Assembly (NCBI GenBank): GCA_036745875.1
Contig: DAIOFH010000011.1
Span: 1-47,523, forward strand
DNA length: 47,523 bases
Source of the DNA: DAIOFH01 sp036745875
Lineage (GTDB): Bacteria; Planctomycetota; SZUA-567
Direction: 5' to 3'
The notes beneath the pieces were generated by a model that was not told the DNA's origin, ran no database searches, and saw only the letters and a list, made by a program, of their open reading frames with translations. The position numbers and the translations under genes were made by a program. Numbering within the stretch: position 1 is the first letter of the stretch; each line of letters starts with the position of its first letter. This document shows, in pieces, positions 9,135-16,734 of this stretch.

Positions 9135-9908
9135 ATGAAAAAGATTCTTCTGGTGTTGGTGTTGTTGATCACGGCCCCCATGGCGATGTCCGCCGACGAC
9201 ATGCCGCCGACCCTGTTCCAGTCCACCGGGATGAACAAGGTCAAGGGCGAAAAAAAGAGCAAGGAAAAGGCGTCGAAATTCATCACGCAGTCATCGGCTT
9301 CGGCCTCGACCCCCGCTCCCGCGCCCGCCCCGGCGCCGGTGCTGACGGCGTCCGCTCCCGTCGCCGACTGCCCGGCTCCCGCGGCGGTTGACGCCTGCAA
9401 CGTATGCGCCGCCCCCGCCCCCGTCGCCGCCTGCACATTGACCCCGGCCTGTTCCGGCACAGCCTCGTACAAGGTGAAGGAAGTTCCGGTGAGGATGGTC
9501 GTCGAGGAGATGAAGCTGGTGCCGGTGAAGCGGAGAATCGTCGAGGAAGAGACATACATCGTCCAGGAAAAGCGCTCCGCCACCTACCCGGAGACCCGCA
9601 CCCGCACCGCCAAGCGTACTATCGAAGTGCCTGACACCAAGATGGTGACGGAAGCGATGATCGCGGAGGTGAAGCCGGAATACGGCAAGTCCATACGCCT
9701 CGCGCGCGGCGTTGAACGCAACGTCAAGGTCTACAACCGGAAGGAAGTGGAGCAGTACGAGGAAAGCTACATCACCCAGGTGAAGTACAACTACACCGTC
9801 CCTGTCGCCAAGACGCGCAAGGTGACGAAAAGCGTGGATGAGCTCAAGGTGGTTCCCGTCCGCCGCGTCGTCAAGGGCACGGAAATGCGGTTGGTGGAGC
9901 AGAGGTAA
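9135..9908 (+). CDS. Exported charged valine/proline repeat protein (alveolin- or YTV-like)
   Basis: 257 residues. The Sec signal peptide MKKILLVLVLLITAPMAMSA is followed by a low-complexity Ala/Pro/Ser stretch with several cysteines (about residues 50-110). The second half is built of degenerate repeats alternating Val/Pro with Lys/Arg/Glu, for example VPVRMVVEE, VPVKRRIVEEE, YTVPVAKTRK and VPVRRVVKG. This resembles the EKIVEVP repeats of alveolins and the YTV repeats of planctomycetes; the resemblance is by eye. The start ATG at 9135 has AGGA seven bases upstream, whereas the TTG at 9129 overlaps it. The gene lies 143 bases after the autotransporter and is probably co-expressed, suggesting an envelope scaffold. 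It is unlike any enzyme I know. Confidence 0.75.
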   Translation: MKKILLVLVLLITAPMAMSADDMPPTLFQSTGMNKVKGEKKSKEKASKFITQSSASASTPAPAPAPAPVLTASAPVADCPAPAAVDACNVCAAPAPVAACTLTPACSGTASYKVKEVPVRMVVEEMKLVPVKRRIVEEETYIVQEKRSATYPETRTRTAKRTIEVPDTKMVTEAMIAEVKPEYGKSIRLARGVERNVKVYNRKEVEQYEESYITQVKYNYTVPVAKTRKVTKSVDELKVVPVRRVVKGTEMRLVEQR

Positions 9909-9967
9909 ATTCGAGGAAGAAAAACCCGGCAGGATGCCGGTTCAACGCGCAACTTCTAACGGAGGAG

Positions 9968-9995
9968 GGCTGCAGCTGCTTCGGCGGCTGCAGCC
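9968..9995. terminator. Strong UUCG-capped hairpin between convergent genes
   Basis: A 12-bp stem (9968-9979 with 9984-9995, one G-U pair) capped by C(UUCG)G, a very stable tetraloop. It lies between the plus-strand repeat-protein gene and the minus-strand regulator gene. No T-run follows on either strand, so it may be an RNA 3' end stabiliser or Rho-assisted terminator rather than a classic intrinsic one. Confidence 0.5.
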
Positions 9996-10040
9996 GCGTC
10001 ATTGACAGCCGGTGTTTTGGAAAAATTCACTGTTCTAGCC

Positions 10041-10075
10041 TGCCACGACCGTACGCTATTTTTCGAAGTCGCGAT
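10041..10075. repeat. Fragment related to the end of the fold-back element
   Basis: TTTTTCGAAGTCGCGAT (10059-10075) is identical to the complement of the right end of the element at 24022-24367, and the preceding CACGACC resembles that element's terminal ACACGACT. It is probably a solo end or decayed copy. Confidence 0.45.
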
Positions 10076-10103
10076 CCATGCCGCAGTGCCATTCCCGCGA
10101 GCT

Positions 10104-10703
10104 TTACAATTCGCTGGCGACGATTATCAGCTTCGCGGGTTTGTCCGTGTTATTACGCGTATAATGAGGCAGCGAAGAGTCGAAGCTGCCGCTGTCGCCG
10201 GCGTAGATGGTGTAACTGACATTGTCGATGGAGATGATCAGCTCCCCCTCCAGCACATAGAAATATTCTATCCCCTCATGCTGGAAGAGCGTTCCTTCCT
10301 CGTTGCCGGGCGGAAAATTCACCAGCAGGAATTCCATCGGAGTGGTCCTGGACGGCGTCAGGATGTTGTACCAGACGTCGTTTCCCGGCATATTGATTCT
10401 CTTATTCGTTCCGGCGCGGACAATAATATCGTTCTCGCGGTTGATTGACGAGTCCATGTCGAAGAAGGAACTGAGGGTAATCCCCAGCGCCTCCGCGATC
10501 CTGCTGAGCGTTTGCAGGGACGGCAGCGCCTCTCCCTTCTCCACCTGGCTGATCATGCTCCTGGTGATTCCGGTGATGTCGGCCAGTTTTGCCATGGTGT
10601 AATTTTTCTGCTGTCGCAGCTGGGTGATGCGTACCGCAACGTCCCTGGCAATATTTTTATCCAATTCCTTGGTCTCCTCGTCCTGTAGGATCGTGTTGAT
10701 CAT
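10104..10703 (-). CDS. XRE-family regulator with C-terminal cupin domain
   Basis: 199 residues. A helix-turn-helix of the Cro/XRE type spans about 23-78 (MAKLADITGITRSMISQVEK is the core). A cupin_2 domain spans about 125-190 with HEGIEYFYVLEGE and a late SLPHYTRN segment. Such two-domain proteins (SutR/PuuR-like) usually sense a small metabolite through the cupin and repress a nearby catabolic or transport operon. It is the second gene of a minus-strand pair, 62 bases after the EIIC-like gene, so it probably autoregulates that pair. The inverted repeats near the promoter at 12390-12439 are candidate operators. Confidence 0.85.
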   Translation of the reverse strand: MINTILQDEETKELDKNIARDVAVRITQLRQQKNYTMAKLADITGITRSMISQVEKGEALPSLQTLSRIAEALGITLSSFFDMDSSINRENDIIVRAGTNKRINMPGNDVWYNILTPSRTTPMEFLLVNFPPGNEEGTLFQHEGIEYFYVLEGELIISIDNVSYTIYAGDSGSFDSSLPHYTRNNTDKPAKLIIVASEL

Positions 10704-10765
10704 ATCTTAACTTTCCGTTTATTTTATGCACGTACAATTTCAATCCCGAAGGGCGGGGCATTGCT

Positions 10766-12340
10766 CTACTTTCCCCTATGTATGGCTACAAGATTCGCCA
10801 GCGCCGTCCAAATGAACGAGACTCCGAAGGCGCACCCCATGCAGACGAGATAATTCCCCACGCCGCCGCTGCTGAGGAATGGGGCGACCACGGTGGGAAT
10901 ATAGGCTGTGCCGTGGATGCCCAGCATACTGGCGAGCCCGCCGCCGACCGCCGCCGCGAGCATTGTTCCGACATAGACGGCCCTGCTGGACAAAATGTAA
11001 GGGTAGGACGCTTCAACAAAGGTGCCGTAGAGAATGTTGAGCTTCAGTCCCTGCCTGGCGATCGGAGCCGAGTTTTTCGTGACCGGCAGGAAGCTGTTCG
11101 CGAACATGATCCCCACCGAAACGGTGACCAGGCAAACCATGTCGATCGCCCCGAAGAAGCTGAAGCCCGTTTCGCCCATTTCGATAAAGACAAGCGGCAG
11201 AATTATCTGGTGATAAAATCCCCTTAGAATGCACAGCCACATCAGCAACCCGAGCACCGCGCCAAATCCGAAGGGAAGAAATCCCGTCAGGAAGTGGATC
11301 GCGTCGATGATGAAATCGGTAACCAACCTGGAGGCGGGCAGCAGAAGATAATGGCTCAGTGCTCCGCCCGCCAGGCCGCCGACACAGCCGGACACGACAT
11401 TCACCATTGTCCCCGGCATCCGCAGCCGCAGGGAAAACGTCGCCAGATAATAGGTGAATACCCCCGCGACAATGCCGGCCAGGAGCCCGCCGATGGTGCC
11501 GCCCTCCATGCACATGAGCCCCGCTATGACCCCGGTGGCGCAGCCGATTTCGTCCATCCCGGATATTTTTCTGGCAGTAAGGACGGAAAGGATGACGGGG
11601 ATCGCGTAGTGGACCATCTCCTGAAATGGACCGGCAAAGGCCCAGACGGAAGAATTCGCCAGAGCGCACAAGACGGCGAAGGCGATATACACCGGCATCG
11701 CCGACATCAGCACACCGTGCAATTTCATTTGTTTCAGCAGACCCAGCAACCCGTCCTTGTTTTGCCGGGCGCCGTTCGGGCCAAGGCCAAGCACCGGCGA
11801 ATACGGCAGCTTCCATTCGTGGGCGAAGGCGGAAATAAAGGAAATGGCGCGTGTTTTATTGGTTGTGCCGGTCGTGCCGGAGGCGCAGATGACCCGTGCG
11901 CCCATTGACCCGGTTTTTGCCATGGATGTGCCGCCCGTCCCGACGACCGGAATCCCCATCAGCGCGGCGGCGTTTATGCTGGCATGGTTTGCGTGGCCTG
12001 GATCGCCGCTCAGGACGATGAGGCCGTCTATGTTGCCAGCGCGGATTTCATCCGCGACCGCCTGGTCCTCCGACAGTGCGTCGTTATTGACGGATTCCAG
12101 CGGTCCATCGCCAACCTTGCTTAATTCTCCGTCACGGAGGCAGTAAAGTTCCGCCCGCATCCCCTTGGTCGATCCGTCCATGGAGCGGTCGGCGGACACG
12201 TAGCTTACTGCGCGTACATCTATATCGACAGAGCTGGCCTGTATTTGCAGCTCACTAAACATTACTTGCGGCTCATGCCCCCCCTGGTTGAACAAATTGC
12301 CACCGCTGCTCCCTACCAATGCGATTTTCTTAATCGGCAT
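10766..12340 (-). CDS. Polytopic membrane protein (EIIC-like) fused to an N-terminal soluble domain
   Basis: 524 residues. Residues 1-175 are a soluble domain with glycine-rich loops GSSGGN (10-15), VLSGDPGHANHA (109-120), GTGGTSMAKTGS (134-145) and GTTGTTNKTRA (155-165), looking like a small-molecule or phosphate-binding Rossmann-type fold. From about 205 on there are roughly eight to ten hydrophobic segments with a central GFYHQIILPLVFIEMGETG stretch reminiscent of sugar PTS EIIC domains. No phosphorylatable His/Cys EIIA or EIIB domain is visible. GGAG lies eight bases before the ATG. Transport of an unknown solute, controlled by the XRE-cupin gene downstream, is the best reading; the exact family is uncertain. 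Confidence 0.6.
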   Translation of the reverse strand: MPIKKIALVGSSGGNLFNQGGHEPQVMFSELQIQASSVDIDVRAVSYVSADRSMDGSTKGMRAELYCLRDGELSKVGDGPLESVNNDALSEDQAVADEIRAGNIDGLIVLSGDPGHANHASINAAALMGIPVVGTGGTSMAKTGSMGARVICASGTTGTTNKTRAISFISAFAHEWKLPYSPVLGLGPNGARQNKDGLLGLLKQMKLHGVLMSAMPVYIAFAVLCALANSSVWAFAGPFQEMVHYAIPVILSVLTARKISGMDEIGCATGVIAGLMCMEGGTIGGLLAGIVAGVFTYYLATFSLRLRMPGTMVNVVSGCVGGLAGGALSHYLLLPASRLVTDFIIDAIHFLTGFLPFGFGAVLGLLMWLCILRGFYHQIILPLVFIEMGETGFSFFGAIDMVCLVTVSVGIMFANSFLPVTKNSAPIARQGLKLNILYGTFVEASYPYILSSRAVYVGTMLAAAVGGGLASMLGIHGTAYIPTVVAPFLSSGGVGNYLVCMGCAFGVSFIWTALANLVAIHRGK

Positions 12341-12389
12341 ACGGCACGCTCCTTAATCGGTCAAAGGCGCCATTGATCGTGGTGCAGGT

Positions 12390-12439
12390 ATTGTAATGCC
12401 TGATTGACAGAATGTCAAGTAATTCTTTACGGATTACTT
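12390..12439 (-). promoter_or_regulatory. Promoter of the EIIC-like/XRE operon with two inverted repeats
   Basis: On the minus strand, TTGACA (12418-12413), a 17-base spacer and TACAAT (12395-12390) make a near-consensus sigma-70 promoter about 50 bases before the start codon. TTGACAGAATGTCAA (12404-12418) overlaps the -35 as a palindrome, and AAGTAAT/ATTACTT (12417-12423/12433-12439) forms a second inverted repeat just upstream. Both are candidate sites for the XRE-cupin protein. Confidence 0.65.
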
Positions 12440-12608
12440 TACATAAGATAAGGGGAACTTTACTTTTGCTGTTCATTTTTCATGCAAATTCTGAATTTAT
12501 ATTGATTTTTACCTAAAAAATGCAATTTTAATACGCTTTTAATATGTATTTCTTGATAAGCAAACAATCGTTTGTAAAATAAAACTTACCATAAAAATTA
12601 AATATAAC

Positions 12609-12636
12609 TTGACAATTCAGAATGTGAGTGTAGAAT
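12609..12636 (+). promoter_or_regulatory. Putative promoter of sugar cassette 1
   Basis: TTGACA (12609-12614), a 16-base spacer and TAGAAT (12631-12636) lie about 130 bases upstream of the ATPase start. The whole 12341-12763 stretch is non-coding, A+T-rich and divergent. Apart from this promoter and the opposing one, nothing else was seen in it. Confidence 0.5.
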
Positions 12637-12763
12637 GCAATTGAACTTAATGGCATTAAAGCCGGGGATTATATCTGGAGGGAAAAACACAATAAATTGA
12701 CTGTCGCCTTTTCATTTTCATAGGTGTTGAATGCCGAAAGGCGCGGAAAGGAGGGTCGGCTTA

Positions 12764-14257
12764 GTGGAGAATGTACTGGAGCTCAGAAACGTCGCAAAAA
12801 TCTATCCCGGAACCACGGCATTAAGCAAAATCAATCTGGAGGTCCGGAAAGGCGAGGTGCATGGGCTGATTGGAAAAAACGGAGCTGGAAAATCAACGCT
12901 GGTAGGCATAATCGCGGGTATTGTACAGCCGACATCCGGCGAAATGCTCCTGAACGGCAAACCGTTCGCCTCGTTGTCCAGAATCGAATCCCGCAAAGAA
13001 AAAATCGCGATCGTCCCGCAAGAACCTCAGATCGTCCTGGAAAATACAGTCGCTGAAAACCTTTTTATGCCGGATTACATCAAGAAAAACGGCATTATAG
13101 ACTGGAAGGAACAGCAGCGCAGGGCGGAAGAAATCATCAAACGCGCCGGGCTGAACATCAAGGCCACTGAAAAAGCAATAGACCTTACGATCTCCGAGCG
13201 GCAGCTGGTGCTGGTATTGAAGGCCTGCTATGTCGAAAACGCCCAGATTGTCATCCTAGACGAAGCATCCGCCTCACTTTCACATAAAGACCAGAAAATC
13301 CTCTACGACATCATCGCGGACTGCAAAGCGCAAGGCAACACCATCCTGTTCATTTCACATCGCACCGAGGAACTGATGGATATCTGCGACAGGGTGACCG
13401 TCATCCGGGACGGCTACTCGATCGTTACTAAAGAATGTTCGGAACTGAGCGCCGAAGAGTTTGCCTCGCTTATCGTCGGAGAAGGGTTCTCCTTCCGCAC
13501 CTACGAGGGATCCGCCAAGAAACAATTCAAGGAGAAGGACGCCCTCCTGACCGTCGAGGGCTTCACCAGGTACGGCGCTTACGACAGCATATCCTTCACG
13601 CTGCACAAGGGGGAAATACTCGGGATCGCCGGCATACGGGGCAGCGGACGCACGGAACTCCTCAAGGGAATCGCCGGCATCGAGCCTCCCGACAGGGGGC
13701 ATATCATTTTCCAGGGTAAGAAAACCGTTTTCCGCTCGTCGTCGCGTTCGTTCAAGGCCGGGATTTCGTACCTGCCGGAAGATCGCGAGCACGAAGGGCT
13801 GATCAACATCGCCAGCGTGCGGCACAACCTGGAAATGAACTCCATCCATAAGATTTCAAAACGCTATTTCATCAGCGGGAAAGAGGAGACGCGGCATACG
13901 GAGGAACTGGTGAAGCGCTTCGATGTCAAGACCTCTACCGTAGACCAGGAGATAGGCCAGCTCAGCGGCGGAAACAAGCAAAAGGTCATTGTGGCGCGAA
14001 TCGCCGCCGGGGAACCGCTGGTGTATCTGTTGGACGAGCCCACGCGCGGGGTGGATATAGCCGCCAAGGACAGCATCCTGAGCATCATCAGGGAGAAGCT
14101 GAATCCCGATGTCGGCGTCATCATCACCGCTCCGGGGCTGGAGGATTTGCTGCTCATCTGCGACCGGATTCTTGTCCTGCGCCACGGCGTCATCGTCGGA
14201 GAACATCTGCACAACGAAATTAGCGAACATGAGCTGTTCCAGGAGGTCCAAGGCTAG
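12764..14257 (+). CDS. Ribose-type sugar ABC transporter, double ATPase (cassette 1)
   Basis: 497 residues with two nucleotide-binding domains, as in RbsA/MglA/XylG. NBD1 has Walker A GKNGAGKST (37-45) and Walker B VILDEASASLS, but its signature is degenerate (ISERQLVLVL). NBD2 has the usual altered P-loop GIRGSGRTEL, an intact LSGGNKQK signature and YLLDEPTRGVD. The GTG at 12764 is chosen because AAAGGAGGG at 12747-12755 lies nine bases upstream and translation then starts MENVLELRNV, the usual family start; an ATG at 12731 lacks a ribosome site. The gene order ATPase, permease, binding protein differs from cassettes 2 and 3. Substrate is unknown. Confidence 0.92.
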   Translation: MENVLELRNVAKIYPGTTALSKINLEVRKGEVHGLIGKNGAGKSTLVGIIAGIVQPTSGEMLLNGKPFASLSRIESRKEKIAIVPQEPQIVLENTVAENLFMPDYIKKNGIIDWKEQQRRAEEIIKRAGLNIKATEKAIDLTISERQLVLVLKACYVENAQIVILDEASASLSHKDQKILYDIIADCKAQGNTILFISHRTEELMDICDRVTVIRDGYSIVTKECSELSAEEFASLIVGEGFSFRTYEGSAKKQFKEKDALLTVEGFTRYGAYDSISFTLHKGEILGIAGIRGSGRTELLKGIAGIEPPDRGHIIFQGKKTVFRSSSRSFKAGISYLPEDREHEGLINIASVRHNLEMNSIHKISKRYFISGKEETRHTEELVKRFDVKTSTVDQEIGQLSGGNKQKVIVARIAAGEPLVYLLDEPTRGVDIAAKDSILSIIREKLNPDVGVIITAPGLEDLLLICDRILVLRHGVIVGEHLHNEISEHELFQEVQG

Positions 14258-14363
14258 CGCGTTTTCGGAAAACATCGGCCCCCTCGTTGTGTTTTTCGGG
14301 CTCAAGTAGAATCAATCAAAACGCGCAAGGTCCGCGGGTCAACTATTTGCGAAAACGCAATAA
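14255..14363 (+). repeat. Dispersed intergenic repeat, copy 2
   Basis: About 109 bases beginning at the TAG stop of the ATPase gene and matching 8989-9094 closely. The inner stem is kept although sequence differs: copy 1 pairs GCGTTTT with AAAACGC, and copy 2 pairs GTGTTTT with AAAACGC through a wobble. It separates the ATPase from its permease gene and may modulate relative expression. Confidence 0.75.
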
Positions 14364-14395
14364 ATGCCGACATACCGCCTTTGGGAGAGGAAGAT

Positions 14396-15430
14396 ATGGA
14401 AAATAAAACAAAGCTTCAGTTACTTTTACTGGACAATCTGATCTGGGTGCTTGTGGTGCTTTTCTTCATCCTTAACGCAATTTTCACGCCGCGGTTCGCG
14501 TCCCCTACAAATCTGGTCAATATCTGTTACCACGCAACGGTTTTGGCGCTCCTGGTCCTGGCGCAGGGCATGACCCTCATCATCGGCCAGCTGGATCTCT
14601 CCGTGGAATCGACCCTGGCGTTTGCCCCCGGCATTGCGCTCCTGCTGGCGACCAAGTGGCTGCCCGGCGGAATGGACCCGTATGTCTGCATTTTGGTGAC
14701 GCTATTGGTAGGCGTGTGCGTCGGCATCTTCAACGGCCTTATGGTCGCCAAGGTCGGCGTCAACTCGTTTTTGCAAACCCTGGCGAGCAACATCATCATT
14801 CGCGGCTTGGTGCTGTTCATGCTGCCGTTTTCACTTTCGCGCCTGAACCATGTCTATACCTTTGCCGGTTCCGGCTTCGTCTTCGGCATCCAGGCCGCCA
14901 TTCCCATCGTATTGATCGTGTTCCTGATTTTCCAGGTCATCATGAAATACACCAGTTTTGGCAGGCAGGTTATTTCCACCGGCGGCAACCCCCAGGCCAG
15001 TTATATTGCGGGCATCAATACCAGCAGGCTCCTGATCATCGTGTTCGCCCTGAGCGGAATGCTGGCGGCCATGGCGGGTCTGCTGTCGGCTGGCCGCTCG
15101 GGCGCGGTCGCGAATTCCATGGGCACGGGGATGAACATGATGGCGATTGCCGGGGGAATTCTCGGCGGCGCAAGCCTCACCGGCGGAAAAGGCATGCCCA
15201 TCGGCATGCTCGGCGGCGCGATCCTCCTCCAGATGATTTCCAATTCGCTGACGCTGCTCGGCGTGCCGATCAACCTGGTCTATGCTTCAAAAGGCGCGCT
15301 GATCTTCCTCGCATTGCTTTTGGACCGCTATAAAGTGCATCTGCGCAACAGCATCCTGGAGAAAAAGCAGATAGAGCAGCATATTACGGCCGAATCGGTC
15401 AGGTCGGCAGGCGTAAACCCAGGCTCCTGA
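14396..15430 (+). CDS. Ribose-type sugar ABC transporter permease (cassette 1)
   Basis: 344 residues, BPD_transp_2 family like RbsC. About nine or ten hydrophobic segments are visible. Family landmarks include GMTLIIGQLDLSVES near residue 65 (the conserved ggiDLSvG region), GGNPQASYIAGIN and a late glycine-rich GGILGGASLTGGKG. The ATG at 14396 follows GAGAGGA at good distance; the TTG at 14381 overlaps that site. It forms the membrane channel with the ATPase upstream and the binding protein downstream, although repeat copy 2 intervenes before it. Confidence 0.92.
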   Translation: MENKTKLQLLLLDNLIWVLVVLFFILNAIFTPRFASPTNLVNICYHATVLALLVLAQGMTLIIGQLDLSVESTLAFAPGIALLLATKWLPGGMDPYVCILVTLLVGVCVGIFNGLMVAKVGVNSFLQTLASNIIIRGLVLFMLPFSLSRLNHVYTFAGSGFVFGIQAAIPIVLIVFLIFQVIMKYTSFGRQVISTGGNPQASYIAGINTSRLLIIVFALSGMLAAMAGLLSAGRSGAVANSMGTGMNMMAIAGGILGGASLTGGKGMPIGMLGGAILLQMISNSLTLLGVPINLVYASKGALIFLALLLDRYKVHLRNSILEKKQIEQHITAESVRSAGVNPGS

Positions 15431-15494
15431 AGTATGGTAGGGGTCTTTGTGCGGCATTTTTTGCTCCGATCGTTTCTTTAAAAGGAGGTAAGGA

Positions 15495-16595
15495 ATGAAC
15501 ATGCAACAGCTAAGAAAAATCGCCCTTTTGTCGTGCCTTTCCGTACTGGCCGCAATGGCGGTCGCCATCGTCCTGTCGGACGGCGCGCCCGCCTCGGCCG
15601 GCGAGAAAAAGGTCATCGGAATGATCGTAAGAGACATTGAAGTCCCCTTTGAACAGGCGCTGATCAACGGCGTCAAGAAAGGGTGCAAGGAATTTGACTA
15701 TACCCTCGACGCCCAGGACGGAAAAGGCGACACGCTGCAAATCCTCGACCACATCGACACCTTTATCATGCAGGAAATCGACGGCTTCATCATGGCCGGC
15801 GCCACCGACCAGAAGGGCATCGTCCCCGGAATTGAAAAGCTGAACAAGGCCGGCATCCCGGTCATGGCCCTGGACAGCTGCCCCGAAGGCGGCAAGATTG
15901 ACATGTTCATCACCTTCAATAATGTCACCATGAGCGAAAAAGCCACTAAGATCTTTATTGAAGGCATCAAGGCCAGAAACAACGGCGTGGTCCCCGCAGG
16001 CGTGGTCATCTCCATCTCCGGCGACCTGATGGACATGGTCACCGGCCTGATGACCCAGGGCTTCAACAACGTCATGAGCAAATATCCCCAGCTCAAGATC
16101 GCGCCCGGCGAAGGAAAGTGGAACAACGACGATTCCTACCTGCGCACCGCCGAACTGTTGACAAGGTACGGGGATGAAGTCCTTGGCGTCTACGTCCACG
16201 CCCCGGACATCATGGGGCAGGGCGCGATCAGGGCGATTGAAACCGCCGGTCTCGACCCGAAGAAGTTCGGCGTCTCCGGCATCCACATCGGCCCCGAATT
16301 CATGGATTATATCCGCGACGGCAAGGCCCTCGCCTGCGTCGCTTTCGCCGGCTACGATTACGGCTACCTCGCGGTGAAGTATCTTGACCAGGTGTTCCAG
16401 GGTAAGCCCCTGCCGAAGATCGGCGACGTCATCGTGGAAGACGGCGCCCTTTGGTCCCCCGCCAGGATCCTTGACCTGAAGGATTCGGTCCCGGATGTGC
16501 AGGGCCTGTATATGGAAGTCAACGGCCCGGTGGTTCCGGACGAAGTCGGCCCGGATGATCCGCGCCTGTGGGAAAACATGATCGACCAGTGGTAG
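15495..16595 (+). CDS. Periplasmic sugar-binding protein, RbsB-like (cassette 1)
   Basis: 366 residues. An N-terminal hydrophobic export signal (about 1-36, cleavage near ASAGEKK) is followed by a type I periplasmic-binding fold. Landmarks are VIGMIVRDIEVPFEQALINGV, the DTFIMQEIDGFIMAGA segment and the IPVMALDS strand. It is longer than cassette 2 and 3 binding proteins and clearly divergent from them (for example no NDSGGIG motif), so a different ligand is likely. AAAGGAGGT lies seven bases before the ATG. A 64-base gap separates it from the permease. Confidence 0.9.
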   Translation: MNMQQLRKIALLSCLSVLAAMAVAIVLSDGAPASAGEKKVIGMIVRDIEVPFEQALINGVKKGCKEFDYTLDAQDGKGDTLQILDHIDTFIMQEIDGFIMAGATDQKGIVPGIEKLNKAGIPVMALDSCPEGGKIDMFITFNNVTMSEKATKIFIEGIKARNNGVVPAGVVISISGDLMDMVTGLMTQGFNNVMSKYPQLKIAPGEGKWNNDDSYLRTAELLTRYGDEVLGVYVHAPDIMGQGAIRAIETAGLDPKKFGVSGIHIGPEFMDYIRDGKALACVAFAGYDYGYLAVKYLDQVFQGKPLPKIGDVIVEDGALWSPARILDLKDSVPDVQGLYMEVNGPVVPDEVGPDDPRLWENMIDQW

Positions 16596-16635
16596 AAGGC
16601 GATTTTCTGAAACAAGTGAAAACATGAGGAGCTTG

Positions 16636-16685
16636 GGGACACGTTGTTTGTTTGCCGGTTGTTTGGAAAGTAAATTACGTGTCCC
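16636..16685 (+). repeat. Inverted repeat GGGACACGT/ACGTGTCCC
   Basis: Nine-base perfect arms (16636-16644 and 16677-16685) around a ~32-base loop, between the binding-protein and SDR genes. The 'ggggacacgt ... acgtgtccc' pattern is reminiscent of REP elements mobilised by RAYT/Y1 transposases, as I remember them. It may dampen expression of the dehydrogenase genes. Confidence 0.45.
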
Positions 16686-16734
16686 GCCATCCTCCTGTTC
16701 ATCCTCGACTTTTAGATAGAATGGAGGTTAGTCC

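Noticed and set aside
15510..16625. A 371-codon frame antisense to the cassette 1 binding-protein gene
   Set aside because: Same kind of codon-bias shadow; the sense strand encodes a clear periplasmic binding protein.
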